DNA from: an uncultured Erysipelotrichaceae bacterium
GTDB taxonomy: Bacteria > Bacillota_I > Bacilli_A > RF39 > UBA660
Assembly: GCA_902793375.1 (NCBI GenBank)
Contig: CADBDE010000009.1
Coordinates: 1-46,653 of the forward strand
Length of the DNA stretch: 46,653 nt
Reading direction: 5' to 3'
Under the pieces are notes generated by a model, which was given only the letters and a program-made list of their open reading frames with translations, searched no databases and was not told where the DNA came from. The position numbers and the translations under genes are program-made. This document shows, piece after piece, positions 1 through 9,239 of this stretch (its first letter is position 1; each line of letters opens with the position of its first letter).

Positions 1-617
<617 letters not shown>

Positions 618-678
618 ATTTATCAAGTTTGATTATCATTAATTAAATCCTGACTTAATGTAATTGACGTTTTGCTTA

Positions 679-693
679 GTTTTCAAAGATCAT
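679..693 (-). promoter_or_regulatory. rRNA leader BoxA-like antitermination element
   Basis: On the minus strand the leader reads TGATCTTTGAAAACT, which matches the TTTGAAAACT core commonly found upstream of Firmicute 16S genes and thought to bind Nus factors. It lies between the promoters and the start of 16S, as expected for an rRNA antitermination site. Confidence 0.6.
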
Positions 694-720
694 TTTCACT
701 GCTTTTTGCAGTGCATAAGT

Positions 721-749
721 AATATATCAAAAATTCTCAGTAAAGTCAA
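721..749 (-). promoter_or_regulatory. rRNA promoter 3 (closest to 16S)
   Basis: The minus strand has a -35 box TTGACT (744-749), a 17-base spacer and a -10 box TATATT (721-726). The -35 box is preceded by an A-rich tract and the shared element AAAAAAAGTTGTTGAC, which resembles an UP element. Confidence 0.75.
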
Positions 750-812
750 CAACTTTTTTTATTTTTTTGACATATTTTTACGTTATGTTCTTTTTCACAC
801 ACAACGCTCATT

Positions 813-842
813 AATATATCATAACCAATATATTATTGTCAA
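813..842 (-). promoter_or_regulatory. rRNA promoter 2
   Basis: The minus strand has TTGACA (837-842), an 18-base spacer and TATATT (813-818). The upstream flank repeats the same A-tract plus GTTGTTGAC block as promoter 3. Confidence 0.7.
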
Positions 843-885
843 CAACTTTTTTTATTTTTTCTTCTTTTCGCTGTCAACGTTTAAT

Positions 886-914
886 AGAATAACAAATCCT
901 ACAAACTATGTCAA
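886..914 (-). promoter_or_regulatory. rRNA promoter 1 (most upstream)
   Basis: The minus strand has TTGACA (909-914), a 17-base spacer and TATTCT (886-891), again behind an A-rich tract. It begins right after the stop codon of the YgaC-like gene, so the gap between that gene and 16S is largely promoter DNA. Confidence 0.7.
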
Positions 915-922
915 CATTTTTT

Positions 923-1465
923 TTAACTTTTTATTTTTTCTTTTAATTCATTATATTTTTTATAGTATTCTATTATTGTTTTTTTGTTAAAAGCTAGCAT
1001 TTCTTTCTTAGATATATTTATTAAATCTTTTAATTCTTTTTTTAAAATTATATCTATTTCTTCTGGATAATTCATAATTCTTTTATGATATCTATATTCT
1101 CCTCTATCTAAAACTTTATAGGAATTATCTGCAAATATTCTTAAATCCAAATCATAGTCTATATATTTAATAGTATTATCTTCTATTATATAAGGAGAAG
1201 CCATATTACAATAATAGTATATTCCATCTTCTTTGTTTTGTCCTATTATATTAAACCATCTATCTTTAAAAAAATACAATACTGCTAGTTCTTTTGTCTT
1301 CCAAGTTCTACCATCTGACTCAGTTACCAAAGTTCTATCATTTCCAAAAACTAAGTAATCTTCAGTTTCATCTAACAAAACAGCTTCATCCCAAGCTCTA
1401 TGTAACGAACCATCATGCTTATAACTATGTATTTGATACTTTGATCCAATTTTTAACTTACTCAT
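923..1465 (-). CDS. ygaC: Nucleoside tri-/diphosphate phosphatase, YgaC/Ntdp type (DUF402)
   Basis: A 180-residue protein that resembles Bacillus YgaC / staphylococcal Ntdp along its whole length. The family hydrolyses nucleoside tri- and diphosphates with a divalent metal in the cytoplasm. Diagnostic stretches are QIHSYKHDGSLHRAW near the N-terminus, NDRTLVTESDGRTW in the middle and YYYCNMASPYI followed by KYIDYDLDLR. An ATG at 1474 overlaps the upstream glycosyltransferase stop. I prefer the ATG at 1465 because GGAAGAAG then sits nine bases upstream and the N-terminus matches the family. It is the last gene of the cysS-glycosyltransferase operon. Members affect virulence and stress responses in cocci; any such role here is inference. 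Confidence 0.9.
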   Translation of the reverse strand: MSKLKIGSKYQIHSYKHDGSLHRAWDEAVLLDETEDYLVFGNDRTLVTESDGRTWKTKELAVLYFFKDRWFNIIGQNKEDGIYYYCNMASPYIIEDNTIKYIDYDLDLRIFADNSYKVLDRGEYRYHKRIMNYPEEIDIILKKELKDLINISKKEMLAFNKKTIIEYYKKYNELKEKIKS

Positions 1466-1470
1466 TTTTA

Positions 1471-2439
1471 TCATCTTCTTCCGTATTTATATCTTGCAAT
1501 ATTACAATATCTTTTTGTAATAAATTTATTGCTCTCAATCAATCTTCTAAAATAGCTTTTATTCTTGTAATATTTTTTATCTTTGTAATCAGGAACCTCT
1601 CTTTTTAAATAAGCAAAAGCTTCATCTATAAATTTATTTCCTATTTTTTTATTTTGTTGAGCTCTTTGTTGAATAGTATAATTTGTAATTAAGTCTACTG
1701 TAAAAATATCCATATTCTCTTTTAAATAATCATGTTTTTTCATTTTATTTCTTAAATCTTCAATTATATATAAGAAATCAAATACTTTATCATCTCTTGT
1801 TGTGGTTTCGCTATTTTTATGAATACAATAATAACTTAAATAACTATTACATTTTGAAATTCTATCAGCATAAAGAAGAGCATCTACCACAAATGGGCTA
1901 TCTTCATATTTATGTTCTTCATCAAATTTTATACTATTATTAACTATTAATTCTCTTTTATAAAGTTTATTACAAGGACCAGGGTTAATGATTAATAGTA
2001 AATCTGGATTCTCTTTCATACTAGAAGAGTTAAAATTACCTATAGATATTTCTAGTAGTTTACCATCTATATCCTTATAATAATTAGATACAACTATAGA
2101 GGATTTGTTTTTAATTGCATTCTCATACATTTTTTCACAACAATCCTCTCTAATATAATCATCACTATCAATAAACATTAAATACTTTCCAACAGCTTTA
2201 TTAATTCCAAAATTTCTTGTTTTTCCTATTCCTTGATTTTTATTTTTAAAATATTTAATTCTATTATCATTATAACTTTTAATTATTTTTTCTGAATTAT
2301 CATTAGATCCATCATTTATTAATATAACTTCTATCTCTTTTTTAGTCTGATTTAGTAAGGAATCAATACATTTTTTAAGATATTTCTCTGTATTGTATAC
2401 AGGTACTATTATACTTATATCTACTTTTTCCATTCCCAT
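1471..2439 (-). CDS. Glycosyltransferase family 2
   Basis: A 322-residue GT2 (GT-A fold) enzyme. The N-terminus has the family start ISIIVPVYNTEKYLKKCIDSL, followed by the VILINDGSND nucleotide-binding stretch. The metal-binding motif IDSDDY lies near residue 92, and MEKVDI just upstream shows no signal peptide. Such enzymes transfer sugars from nucleotide-sugar donors to cell-surface polysaccharide or teichoic-acid-like acceptors; donor and acceptor cannot be told. The C-terminal 120 residues are basic and charged, with no clear membrane segment. It follows another GT2 gene after one base and overlaps the YgaC-like gene. AAAGGA lies about ten bases before the chosen ATG. Confidence 0.9.
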   Translation of the reverse strand: MGMEKVDISIIVPVYNTEKYLKKCIDSLLNQTKKEIEVILINDGSNDNSEKIIKSYNDNRIKYFKNKNQGIGKTRNFGINKAVGKYLMFIDSDDYIREDCCEKMYENAIKNKSSIVVSNYYKDIDGKLLEISIGNFNSSSMKENPDLLLIINPGPCNKLYKRELIVNNSIKFDEEHKYEDSPFVVDALLYADRISKCNSYLSYYCIHKNSETTTRDDKVFDFLYIIEDLRNKMKKHDYLKENMDIFTVDLITNYTIQQRAQQNKKIGNKFIDEAFAYLKREVPDYKDKKYYKNKSYFRRLIESNKFITKRYCNIARYKYGRR

Positions 2440-2440
2440 A

Positions 2441-3364
2441 CTATTTATTTCCTTTCATTTTGTAATAAAATTTAGGAGATATTTTCAACATAGTCTTCTT
2501 AATTTTTCTTTTTAAGTTATCATCTAAAAGATTATTATATATTCCTTGTTTTTTTAATTCTTTTAAATATTGCTTATAATCCTTTTTATTTAGTTCTGTT
2601 ATCTTTAATAACATATTATTAGCTACAAAACTACGAAAGTATTTTTTTTCTCCTTTTATTTTATCTGATTCTTTAATTAGAAAATTATAGTGAATCATCA
2701 TATCATGGGATTTCCTTTTTGTCCATTCATAGTCATTTTTTGTCATGATACTTCCTTGTCTTCTATAATAATTGTATCCTATATAGGTTATGGAATTAAC
2801 TTTACTGGCTTTAATTATTATTAAAGGTGTTAAACCAAAATCCTCATGTATAGTATTTTTATTAAATTGAAATTTTTCCTTTAAAAAATACTTTCTTTTT
2901 ATAGCATAGAAAACAACACTATCTACGTAATGATAGTTTAATATACGATTAAAAGCATCATTTCCATTTAATCCTTCAAAAGGCTCTTCCTCATAATTGT
3001 TAATAATTCCATCATCTGTTACAGTCCTTGCTTGGAATCTTACTAAATCTGGATTGTTTTTTGTTGATTTATTTATTTCTTTTAATAAGTCTTTATCCCA
3101 ATAATCATCACTATCTATAAATATAATATACTCTCCAGTAGCTTCTTTTACACCAATATTTCTTGCTTCACTTACTTCTATATGCTTCGAATGAATTATT
3201 TTTACATTATAGTTATTTACTATTTCAATACTTTTATCAGTACATCCATCATCTACTACAATTACTTCAAAATCAGTAAATGTTTGATTAAAGATACTAT
3301 CAAGGCATTTTTTTATATATTTTTCCACATTATAAACAGGAATTATTATACTGAATTTTTTCAT
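2441..3364 (-). CDS. Glycosyltransferase family 2
   Basis: A 307-residue GT2 enzyme that starts FSIIIPVYNVEKYIKKCLDS and carries VIVVDDGCTDKS and the metal site IDSDDYWDKD. It is a clear paralogue of the next gene, about 40% alike in the catalytic half by eye. Its start overlaps the upstream stop as TAATG, with GGAGTG six to seven bases before, so the pair is probably translationally coupled. Together with the membrane/GT4 fusion it forms a three-enzyme set for a surface glycan. The substrate is unknown. The basic C-terminus could peripherally bind the membrane. Confidence 0.9.
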   Translation of the reverse strand: MKKFSIIIPVYNVEKYIKKCLDSIFNQTFTDFEVIVVDDGCTDKSIEIVNNYNVKIIHSKHIEVSEARNIGVKEATGEYIIFIDSDDYWDKDLLKEINKSTKNNPDLVRFQARTVTDDGIINNYEEEPFEGLNGNDAFNRILNYHYVDSVVFYAIKRKYFLKEKFQFNKNTIHEDFGLTPLIIIKASKVNSITYIGYNYYRRQGSIMTKNDYEWTKRKSHDMMIHYNFLIKESDKIKGEKKYFRSFVANNMLLKITELNKKDYKQYLKELKKQGIYNNLLDDNLKRKIKKTMLKISPKFYYKMKGNK

Positions 3365-5169
3365 TATATCACTCCATCAAATAATTTTTCTAATTTTATC
3401 ATTCTTTCATTTTGTATATTATTTAAATCTACTTTAGAATTTTTAATTTCTTTCTTTTTTATTATACTTTTAACATCATCTATATAATTATTCTTTGATA
3501 TTATATGAGCTCTTTCATTCATATCTATTTTTCCTGCACTAACAGGAATAGTAGTAATAATTTCTTTATTAAGTGCTAATGCCTCTAAATAAACTACAGG
3601 AAATCCTTCATAATCAGAGGTTAAAATAAGATAATCTGCCTTGTCCATATAGTTATAAGGTTCTTTTTTACTTCCCAGCATTAATACTCTTTTCTCTAAC
3701 TTATATTCTTTAATTAATTTTTGATATAAATCTCTATCTTTTCCATCACCAATAATCCAAACGTAAATATTACTAATATTATTAGCAATTTCTATTAATC
3801 TTGTAATCTTTTTAGATTCTTCTTCTAACCTACCAATAAAAACCAACAATTTTTTATTTTTAGGTTTACTTATTTCTACTTTTTCTTTCTTTTTTTCTTC
3901 TATTCTATCAATATTTATAAAATTATTCATAACTAAAGATTTATCTTTATGTTCTGGATATAATTCTAAATAAGTATTTCTAGATTCATTAGATACAAAT
4001 ATTATTTTTCTAAACTCATTCATTTTTCTAGTATTAAAGAATTTTTTTGTATCCTCAATATTTTTATATACATACTTATAATTACTATGTACCCATATAC
4101 TTGAATTATCTGAAGAAATCTTAGCTAATTTATTTCCACAATAAGAATATGTTGCATAGCAACAACTAAATTCATAAGTATTATAATTAAATAAAGAATA
4201 TATAGATCTTTTTAATAAGTTTAATACTTTGCACATCATTGATGGTTTAAAGTTAAATACTTTATATTCTTTTATATATACTTTATCACTTATTTCATCT
4301 AAAAGAATTCCCTTTTTCTCTTCTAATATTAGAGTTAAATCATATTTATCTTTATCTATCTTATTTAACAAATTAACTAATGCAGTTTCTATACCTCCAA
4401 TTTCTAAATTAATTGCTGTAAATAGCAATCTTTTCTTTTCTTTTATAAATCCTTTATTTGCAAATGTAGACATTACAAACATTATTGGAATAATAGGAGA
4501 TAATCGTTCAAACGAAATTAATATCGCTGATATAGCAAATAATATCATAAAAATGAAATCAATTTTTTTTGATGTTTTATTAAGTAATAAAATAGCTAGC
4601 TCAGTAATAGAAAGTAAAATTACATATAATTGTTCATTTATAAATAAAGATAATATAAAGAAATTTGCTATTATATATATTAGTTTTAATAGTAAATTAT
4701 TATCTTTATATATAATAATAAAAGTTAAAGGAGCTAAAATACAAGATAATTCAGTTAATACATCTCTATTACCAATATTAAAAAGAGAGAATAATCCAAC
4801 TATTACTATTAATAAGCCATAAACTCTATCACTTATTCTTATTTCATCAATAGTTAATAACCATAATGGTAAAATAATAGATGTAGATAATTCTACTATT
4901 GTATCAAAGCTAGTATTCTCAGTAAATATACTCATTATAATAGGTGCTAAACTTAAACACATAATCAATATTATATATTTTTGAAATATTTTCTTTGTTA
5001 TATTAGTCTTTAAAGATATAAAAACAGTAAATATAATAAATAGTATAGTTACAATATTAATAACTGTATTTGCCAAATTGTTATTATAAACATTAAATAT
5101 CCATAATAATGGTAGAACTACGATTAATAAGTCAAGTAAAATATTATACTTTTTTACAACATTATTCAT
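3364..5169 (-). CDS. Membrane protein fused to a GT4-type glycosyltransferase
   Basis: A 601-residue two-part protein. Residues 1 to about 225 hold around seven or eight hydrophobic segments (for example LLDLLIVVLPLLWIF and FIFMILFAISAILISF). Residues from about 240 on look like a GT-B, GT4-family glycosyltransferase: the N-lobe loop LEIGGIETALVNLLNKI, then VFIGRLEEESK, WIIGDGKD and the C-lobe nucleotide-sugar motif DYEGFPVVYLEALAL (E-x7-E type). The membrane half may be a polymerase-like or acceptor-binding domain. The start has AGGAGG seven bases upstream. Downstream are two GT2 genes, so a glycan assembled at the inner membrane face is likely. The membrane-to-GT4 fusion is uncommon. Confidence 0.85.
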   Translation of the reverse strand: MNNVVKKYNILLDLLIVVLPLLWIFNVYNNNLANTVINIVTILFIIFTVFISLKTNITKKIFQKYIILIMCLSLAPIIMSIFTENTSFDTIVELSTSIILPLWLLTIDEIRISDRVYGLLIVIVGLFSLFNIGNRDVLTELSCILAPLTFIIIYKDNNLLLKLIYIIANFFILSLFINEQLYVILLSITELAILLLNKTSKKIDFIFMILFAISAILISFERLSPIIPIMFVMSTFANKGFIKEKKRLLFTAINLEIGGIETALVNLLNKIDKDKYDLTLILEEKKGILLDEISDKVYIKEYKVFNFKPSMMCKVLNLLKRSIYSLFNYNTYEFSCCYATYSYCGNKLAKISSDNSSIWVHSNYKYVYKNIEDTKKFFNTRKMNEFRKIIFVSNESRNTYLELYPEHKDKSLVMNNFINIDRIEEKKKEKVEISKPKNKKLLVFIGRLEEESKKITRLIEIANNISNIYVWIIGDGKDRDLYQKLIKEYKLEKRVLMLGSKKEPYNYMDKADYLILTSDYEGFPVVYLEALALNKEIITTIPVSAGKIDMNERAHIISKNNYIDDVKSIIKKKEIKNSKVDLNNIQNERMIKLEKLFDGVI

Positions 5170-5180
5170 GTAACCTCCTA

Positions 5181-5849
5181 TTATTTATTACTATCTCCAA
5201 ATATCAGTATTTTTTTTATTAATTCAACTACCGGAAAAATAATACTTGCAAAAGAAGTAAAAGAAGATACCTTTAATAATTCTTCTATTTTTTTTATTTC
5301 ACTTTTTGTTATTATCTTATTATCTATTAGTTCAACCATTGAGATTGCAATAGATTTTTTCTCAACTTTATAAAAAATAACATTATATAATAATAGTAAA
5401 TCAATTAAAGATAAACCAAGAACTATTGTATTTACATGTCCAAAAAAGCATCCAATAATTGTTATAATATATCCTAAAACAAGTAAAATATTTGCTACTG
5501 GATTAATCTTTTCCTTTATATGAAACATTTGATCATTCTTTTTATCTAATATTGCATGGCTTGCTTCAATAGATGAAATAGCACAACTTACAATAGAATT
5601 ATCATTAAATATCTTATTTGTTAATCTAATTACTTTTCTATTACTATCATATCTACTAATTAATTGCATTTTTGATTCAGTAATATAAATATTATTTAAA
5701 TCATAATTATCAATTATTTTTCTTGAAACTTCAAAACCAGATAAATCATTCTTTGTTTTTATTTTTTTATATTTATTATATGTTAATCTAATATAAATAT
5801 AAAAACCAATCGAAATAGATAAAATTAATAATAATACTACAATAATCAT
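5181..5849 (-). CDS. Degenerate YugP-type membrane zinc peptidase paralogue
   Basis: A 222-residue membrane protein alignable end to end with the intact YugP-like peptidase at 11261-11941. Shared blocks are the N-terminal helix, SGFEVSRKIIDN (TGEEVARKLLDK), SRYDSNRKVIRL (DHYDPKGRVIRL) and the C-terminal hydrophobic half. The zinc site HECGH has become IEASH (residues 94-98): the first His ligand is lost, while Glu and the second His remain. The later E-F-D region is also altered. It is therefore probably proteolytically dead and may act as a scaffold or decoy. GAGGGAT lies just before the ATG at 5849, making this a better start than the TTG at 5861. The gene follows the cysS stop by one base. 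Confidence 0.8.
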   Translation of the reverse strand: MIIVVLLLILSISIGFYIYIRLTYNKYKKIKTKNDLSGFEVSRKIIDNYDLNNIYITESKMQLISRYDSNRKVIRLTNKIFNDNSIVSCAISSIEASHAILDKKNDQMFHIKEKINPVANILLVLGYIITIIGCFFGHVNTIVLGLSLIDLLLLYNVIFYKVEKKSIAISMVELIDNKIITKSEIKKIEELLKVSSFTSFASIIFPVVELIKKILIFGDSNK

Positions 5850-5850
5850 T

Positions 5851-7257
5851 CTATCCCTCAATTATTTCGTAAGTTGTTCCTTCTCTTGAGTCAATTAATT
5901 TTATTCCTTGATCAAACAATTCATCTCTTATTTTGTCCGCAGTTTCAAAATCTTTATTTTTCTTAGCAAGATTTCTTTCTTCTATTTTCTTAAGAATCAT
6001 TGATTCAGTTTCTTCACTGATGATTTTCTCATCATCATCCATTATTAAATCTAATGATAATACTTTATCAAAATCTTCAATTAAATATAATTTAGTAAAA
6101 TCAGATAATTCATTATCTTTTAAAACATCATATAAAACAGTTAGCATTGAAGAAGTATTTAAATCATTATTAATAGCATCACTAAATCTTTCTTTATAAT
6201 AATCAAGTTTACTTTCGTGTAAATCTGGTGTTCTATCTAATTTTTTAATTTTATTTCTTAATTTATCATATGTTTTTTGAGCAGCATCTAAAGCATCATA
6301 TGAGAACTCTAATACTTTTCTATAATGACTTTGTAAACAGAAAAAACGATATGCTAAAGGATTATATCCCTTAGATTCTAATAAGTCTATAGTTAAGAAT
6401 TCTCCATTAGATTTACTCATTTTTCCTTTAGAATCATTTAAATGCTCTCCATGTATCCAGTAATTACACCATTTATGGCCTAAAAAGCCCTCAGATTGAG
6501 CAATTTCGTTAGTATGATGAGGAAATATATTATCTACACCTCCACAATGAATATCAAGATATTCTCCAAGAAATTTATAAGATATTCCAGAACATTCAAT
6601 ATGCCATCCTGGATATCCTACTCCCCACGGAGAATCCCACTTCATTTCCTGCTTAGAAAATTTAGACACAGTAAACCAAAGTCCAAAATCTTGTGGATTT
6701 CTTTTACTTTTATCATTCTCTACAGTATCTCTTACTCCTACATATAACTCGTCTTGATTCTTACCTGATAATTGATAATAATTATTAGCCTTAGTAACAT
6801 CAAAATAAACATTTCCATTAGATATATAAGCAAAATCTTTATCAAGTAAAACTTTAATCATTTCTATATATGTATCTATATGTTTTGTAGCTCTTTCAAC
6901 TACTTTTGGTTTTCTAATATTAAGACTTTCACAATCCTTAAAAAATGCTCTTTCATAGAAATCTGCAATTTCATAAACTGATTTATGTTCTCTCTCTGCA
7001 CCCTTTTGCATCTTATCTTCACCATCATCAGAGTCATTTTCTAAGTGACCAACATCAGTAACATTCATTACTCTTAATACATTATATCCTAGATATTCTA
7101 AACCTTTTTCTAAAATATCTTCAAAAATATATGTTCTTAAGTTTCCAATATGAGCGTAATGATAAACAGTAGGTCCACAGGTATACATTCTTACGGTATT
7201 TTCTTCATTTGGAGTAAATTGTTCTACTGTTTTTGTTAATGTATTGTATATTTTCAT
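5851..7257 (-). CDS. cysS: Cysteinyl-tRNA synthetase
   Basis: A 468-residue class I synthetase that charges tRNA-Cys in the cytoplasm, at the family's normal length. Visible signatures are MYTCGPTVYHYAHIGNLRTY with the HIGN form of the HIGH motif (residues 36-39) and KMSKS (279-283). The zinc ligands are Cys27, Cys222, His247 and Glu251, matching the E. coli set with a constant offset. Residues 65-80 (NVTDVGHLENDSDDGEDK) and the C-terminal helical bundle are also typical. It starts an operon that continues into a YugP-like pseudoenzyme and glycosyltransferases. AAGGCG upstream of the ATG is a passable ribosome binding site. No T-box is visible before it. Confidence 0.98.
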   Translation of the reverse strand: MKIYNTLTKTVEQFTPNEENTVRMYTCGPTVYHYAHIGNLRTYIFEDILEKGLEYLGYNVLRVMNVTDVGHLENDSDDGEDKMQKGAEREHKSVYEIADFYERAFFKDCESLNIRKPKVVERATKHIDTYIEMIKVLLDKDFAYISNGNVYFDVTKANNYYQLSGKNQDELYVGVRDTVENDKSKRNPQDFGLWFTVSKFSKQEMKWDSPWGVGYPGWHIECSGISYKFLGEYLDIHCGGVDNIFPHHTNEIAQSEGFLGHKWCNYWIHGEHLNDSKGKMSKSNGEFLTIDLLESKGYNPLAYRFFCLQSHYRKVLEFSYDALDAAQKTYDKLRNKIKKLDRTPDLHESKLDYYKERFSDAINNDLNTSSMLTVLYDVLKDNELSDFTKLYLIEDFDKVLSLDLIMDDDEKIISEETESMILKKIEERNLAKKNKDFETADKIRDELFDQGIKLIDSREGTTYEIIEG

Positions 7258-7315
7258 ATTATCGCCTTCTTTTCAATTAATTATACTATATTGTATCATA
7301 TTTTATCATAGAAAA

Positions 7316-7333
7316 AAAGAGCATATGCTCTTT
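7316..7333 (-). terminator. Rho-independent terminator of surface protein gene at 7340-9154
   Basis: A perfect hairpin, AAAGAGCATATGCTCTTT, follows the stop codon by a few bases on the minus strand and runs into a T-rich tract (7311-7318). It separates this gene from cysS. Confidence 0.85.
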
Positions 7334-7339
7334 CATTTT

Positions 7340-9154
7340 TTATTTTAATATCCAAGTATTACCTTTTAATCCAGTAGTTCTTACATCTGGTCTTAAATAT
7401 ATAATTGGTCTTAACCCTAAAGATTTATTTGTACTAGCTACACGATTTCCGTTTGGATCAATTCCAAATACACCATTTGAATGAACAGTCCAATAAGAAT
7501 ATCCTGTTTTAAACATATATGTTGAATATGTATCTCTATTACATTCGAACCCAACTGTACCGCATTGTAAAATATCTGATCCATATGCATATTTTTGATT
7601 AACATAGCTTTGGGCCTCTCCAGACATAACATTTATTAAATTCGTTGGTGATGTATTAGTATGATAAATACATTCAGGAGTTCCAGCACTAATTATAACA
7701 ATACTTTTACCACTTGATCCTAATACTATCCATCCATTCTTTGGACTTCCGTCACTTGAATTACATCTTACACCAGTTTGTTTTGATGCACCAGCTGTCA
7801 TTCCCCAAGCATATGCATCTTTTCCTTGCTCAGTTTTTGTTTGGCTCCAAGTACCAGCATCATATGATACATATTGTCCAGGTTTTACACCCACTGTATT
7901 TAATAAACTAGATTTTTCAATTACAAATGAATTTGTAGCACAACTTGCAGTATTTCCATAAGAATCTTTTACCACACCATATACAGTATGTGGTCCATCA
8001 CTTGAAATAGTTATTTCTTTTCTTTGATTGTATGTTTGACTTTCTGCAATGCCATAATCTATTACAACAGCATTATTTGTAGTTGTTGGAATTAAAACTG
8101 CTTTAACTTCTCTTGCATAATTACCATTTGAATCATATTCAATATTGTCTAATCTTATATCACAATGTGGAACAGATTGTTTTTTAGCTGGTTCTGGTGT
8201 TGGCTGTGGTTGTGGTGTTGAAGAAGGTCTTGTAATATCAATCGAACATGTTCCTTCATTTCCAGCTTTATCTTTTACATATCCATATACAGTAGTTTTT
8301 CCTTCTCCAGTTACTTGGTATGTAGATTCAGAATAATTCTTAGACACACCTACACCTTTATAGGCTATCTGAGAAACACTATCTTCTGCTTTATCAATTC
8401 CAATTACTGGATTATCTGTATAAACACCATTTGCATCTTTATTTCCACTATTTACCTTAAGTGAACATGTTGGAACGCTTGAATCTTTGCTAATTGTTAT
8501 CTTACATGTACCATCATTTCCAGCACTATCAATTACATGTCCAACTAATGTTGTAGTTGAATCATCTGTTACAGTATATTTATCCACATTTCCTGTTGGA
8601 GGAGTAGAACCTGATGATTCTTTTTCAATATAATATTGTTTAACCTCTAATCTATCATTATTTGTATTCATTGATTTAAAACCAACTTCAACATTACTTT
8701 TATACCAATTATTATCACCTAGAGTACCTTGTGTTACTTCAAGTTCACAAGATGGTACTTTTAAAGAAACTTCAAAATTAATTTCACATGTTTCTTTATT
8801 TCCAGCTGAATCTTGAATAAATCCATACAAATGATATTTTCCTGAATGTGATACAGTAAATGTCTCCTTGTTTTTTGAATTATCAGATGTACCAATTACT
8901 TGTTTAATAACTTTATTTCCTGAAATAGTATTTATTTCTTTAAATCCAACAGTTACACCTTGATGATATACACCATTTGCATCTGGTTTAACACCATCTT
9001 TTATTTCAAGTTCACAACTAAATTTTGTTTGTTTTTTAGTAACAAATTTATAAATCAAGAATATTGACAAACCAATTATTAGTAAAATAACTATTGTTAT
9101 TAAAATAATTAATCTTCTTCTCTTTCTTTTTATTTCTTCATCAGCATCATACAT
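7340..9154 (-). CDS. Membrane-anchored surface protein with Ig-like repeats (paralogue A)
   Basis: A 604-residue protein with a short charged cytoplasmic head (MYDADEEIKRKRRR), one membrane helix (about residues 16-37) and a large extracellular part. That part has four imperfect domains of about 85-100 residues. Each opens with C-x-(L/I/V) and closes with a K/D-(D/S)-(S/K)-x-GN-x-(G/E)TC pattern, so each has two cysteines that could pair. A Pro/Gln linker (STPQPQPTPEPAKK) precedes domain 4. The C-terminal 170 residues contain AGTPECIYH and GLRPIIYLRP, a domain seen in many gut Firmicute surface proteins. GGGAG eight bases upstream and agreement with the paralogue fix the ATG at 9154, rather than the GTG at 9169. 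It likely serves in adhesion or cell-wall contact; there is no LPXTG motif. Confidence 0.75.
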   Translation of the reverse strand: MYDADEEIKRKRRRLIILITIVILLIIGLSIFLIYKFVTKKQTKFSCELEIKDGVKPDANGVYHQGVTVGFKEINTISGNKVIKQVIGTSDNSKNKETFTVSHSGKYHLYGFIQDSAGNKETCEINFEVSLKVPSCELEVTQGTLGDNNWYKSNVEVGFKSMNTNNDRLEVKQYYIEKESSGSTPPTGNVDKYTVTDDSTTTLVGHVIDSAGNDGTCKITISKDSSVPTCSLKVNSGNKDANGVYTDNPVIGIDKAEDSVSQIAYKGVGVSKNYSESTYQVTGEGKTTVYGYVKDKAGNEGTCSIDITRPSSTPQPQPTPEPAKKQSVPHCDIRLDNIEYDSNGNYAREVKAVLIPTTTNNAVVIDYGIAESQTYNQRKEITISSDGPHTVYGVVKDSYGNTASCATNSFVIEKSSLLNTVGVKPGQYVSYDAGTWSQTKTEQGKDAYAWGMTAGASKQTGVRCNSSDGSPKNGWIVLGSSGKSIVIISAGTPECIYHTNTSPTNLINVMSGEAQSYVNQKYAYGSDILQCGTVGFECNRDTYSTYMFKTGYSYWTVHSNGVFGIDPNGNRVASTNKSLGLRPIIYLRPDVRTTGLKGNTWILK

Positions 9155-9186
9155 AAACATCTCTCCCACATTTATTATCTAATTAT

Positions 9187-9215
9187 ATTTTATATTATCA
9201 ATAGTTTTATGTCAA
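9187..9215 (-). promoter_or_regulatory. Promoter of surface paralogue A
   Basis: The minus strand has TTGACA (9210-9215), a 17-base spacer and TAAAAT (9187-9192), lying between the upstream terminator and the ATG at 9154. The layout matches the promoter of paralogue B. Confidence 0.8.
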
Positions 9216-9225
9216 TTAAAGAAAA

Positions 9226-9239
9226 AGAGCTTTTGCTCT
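9226..9239 (-). terminator. Terminator of surface paralogue B
   Basis: Hairpin AGAGCAAAAGCTCT on the minus strand, touching the stop codon and followed by TTTTTC. The stem is only five base pairs but well placed. Confidence 0.7.

Noticed and set aside
664-990. Plus-strand frame of 108 codons rich in Phe
   Set aside because: It is an A/T-tract by-product: it covers the rRNA promoters and the end of the YgaC-like gene, and has no ribosome binding site.
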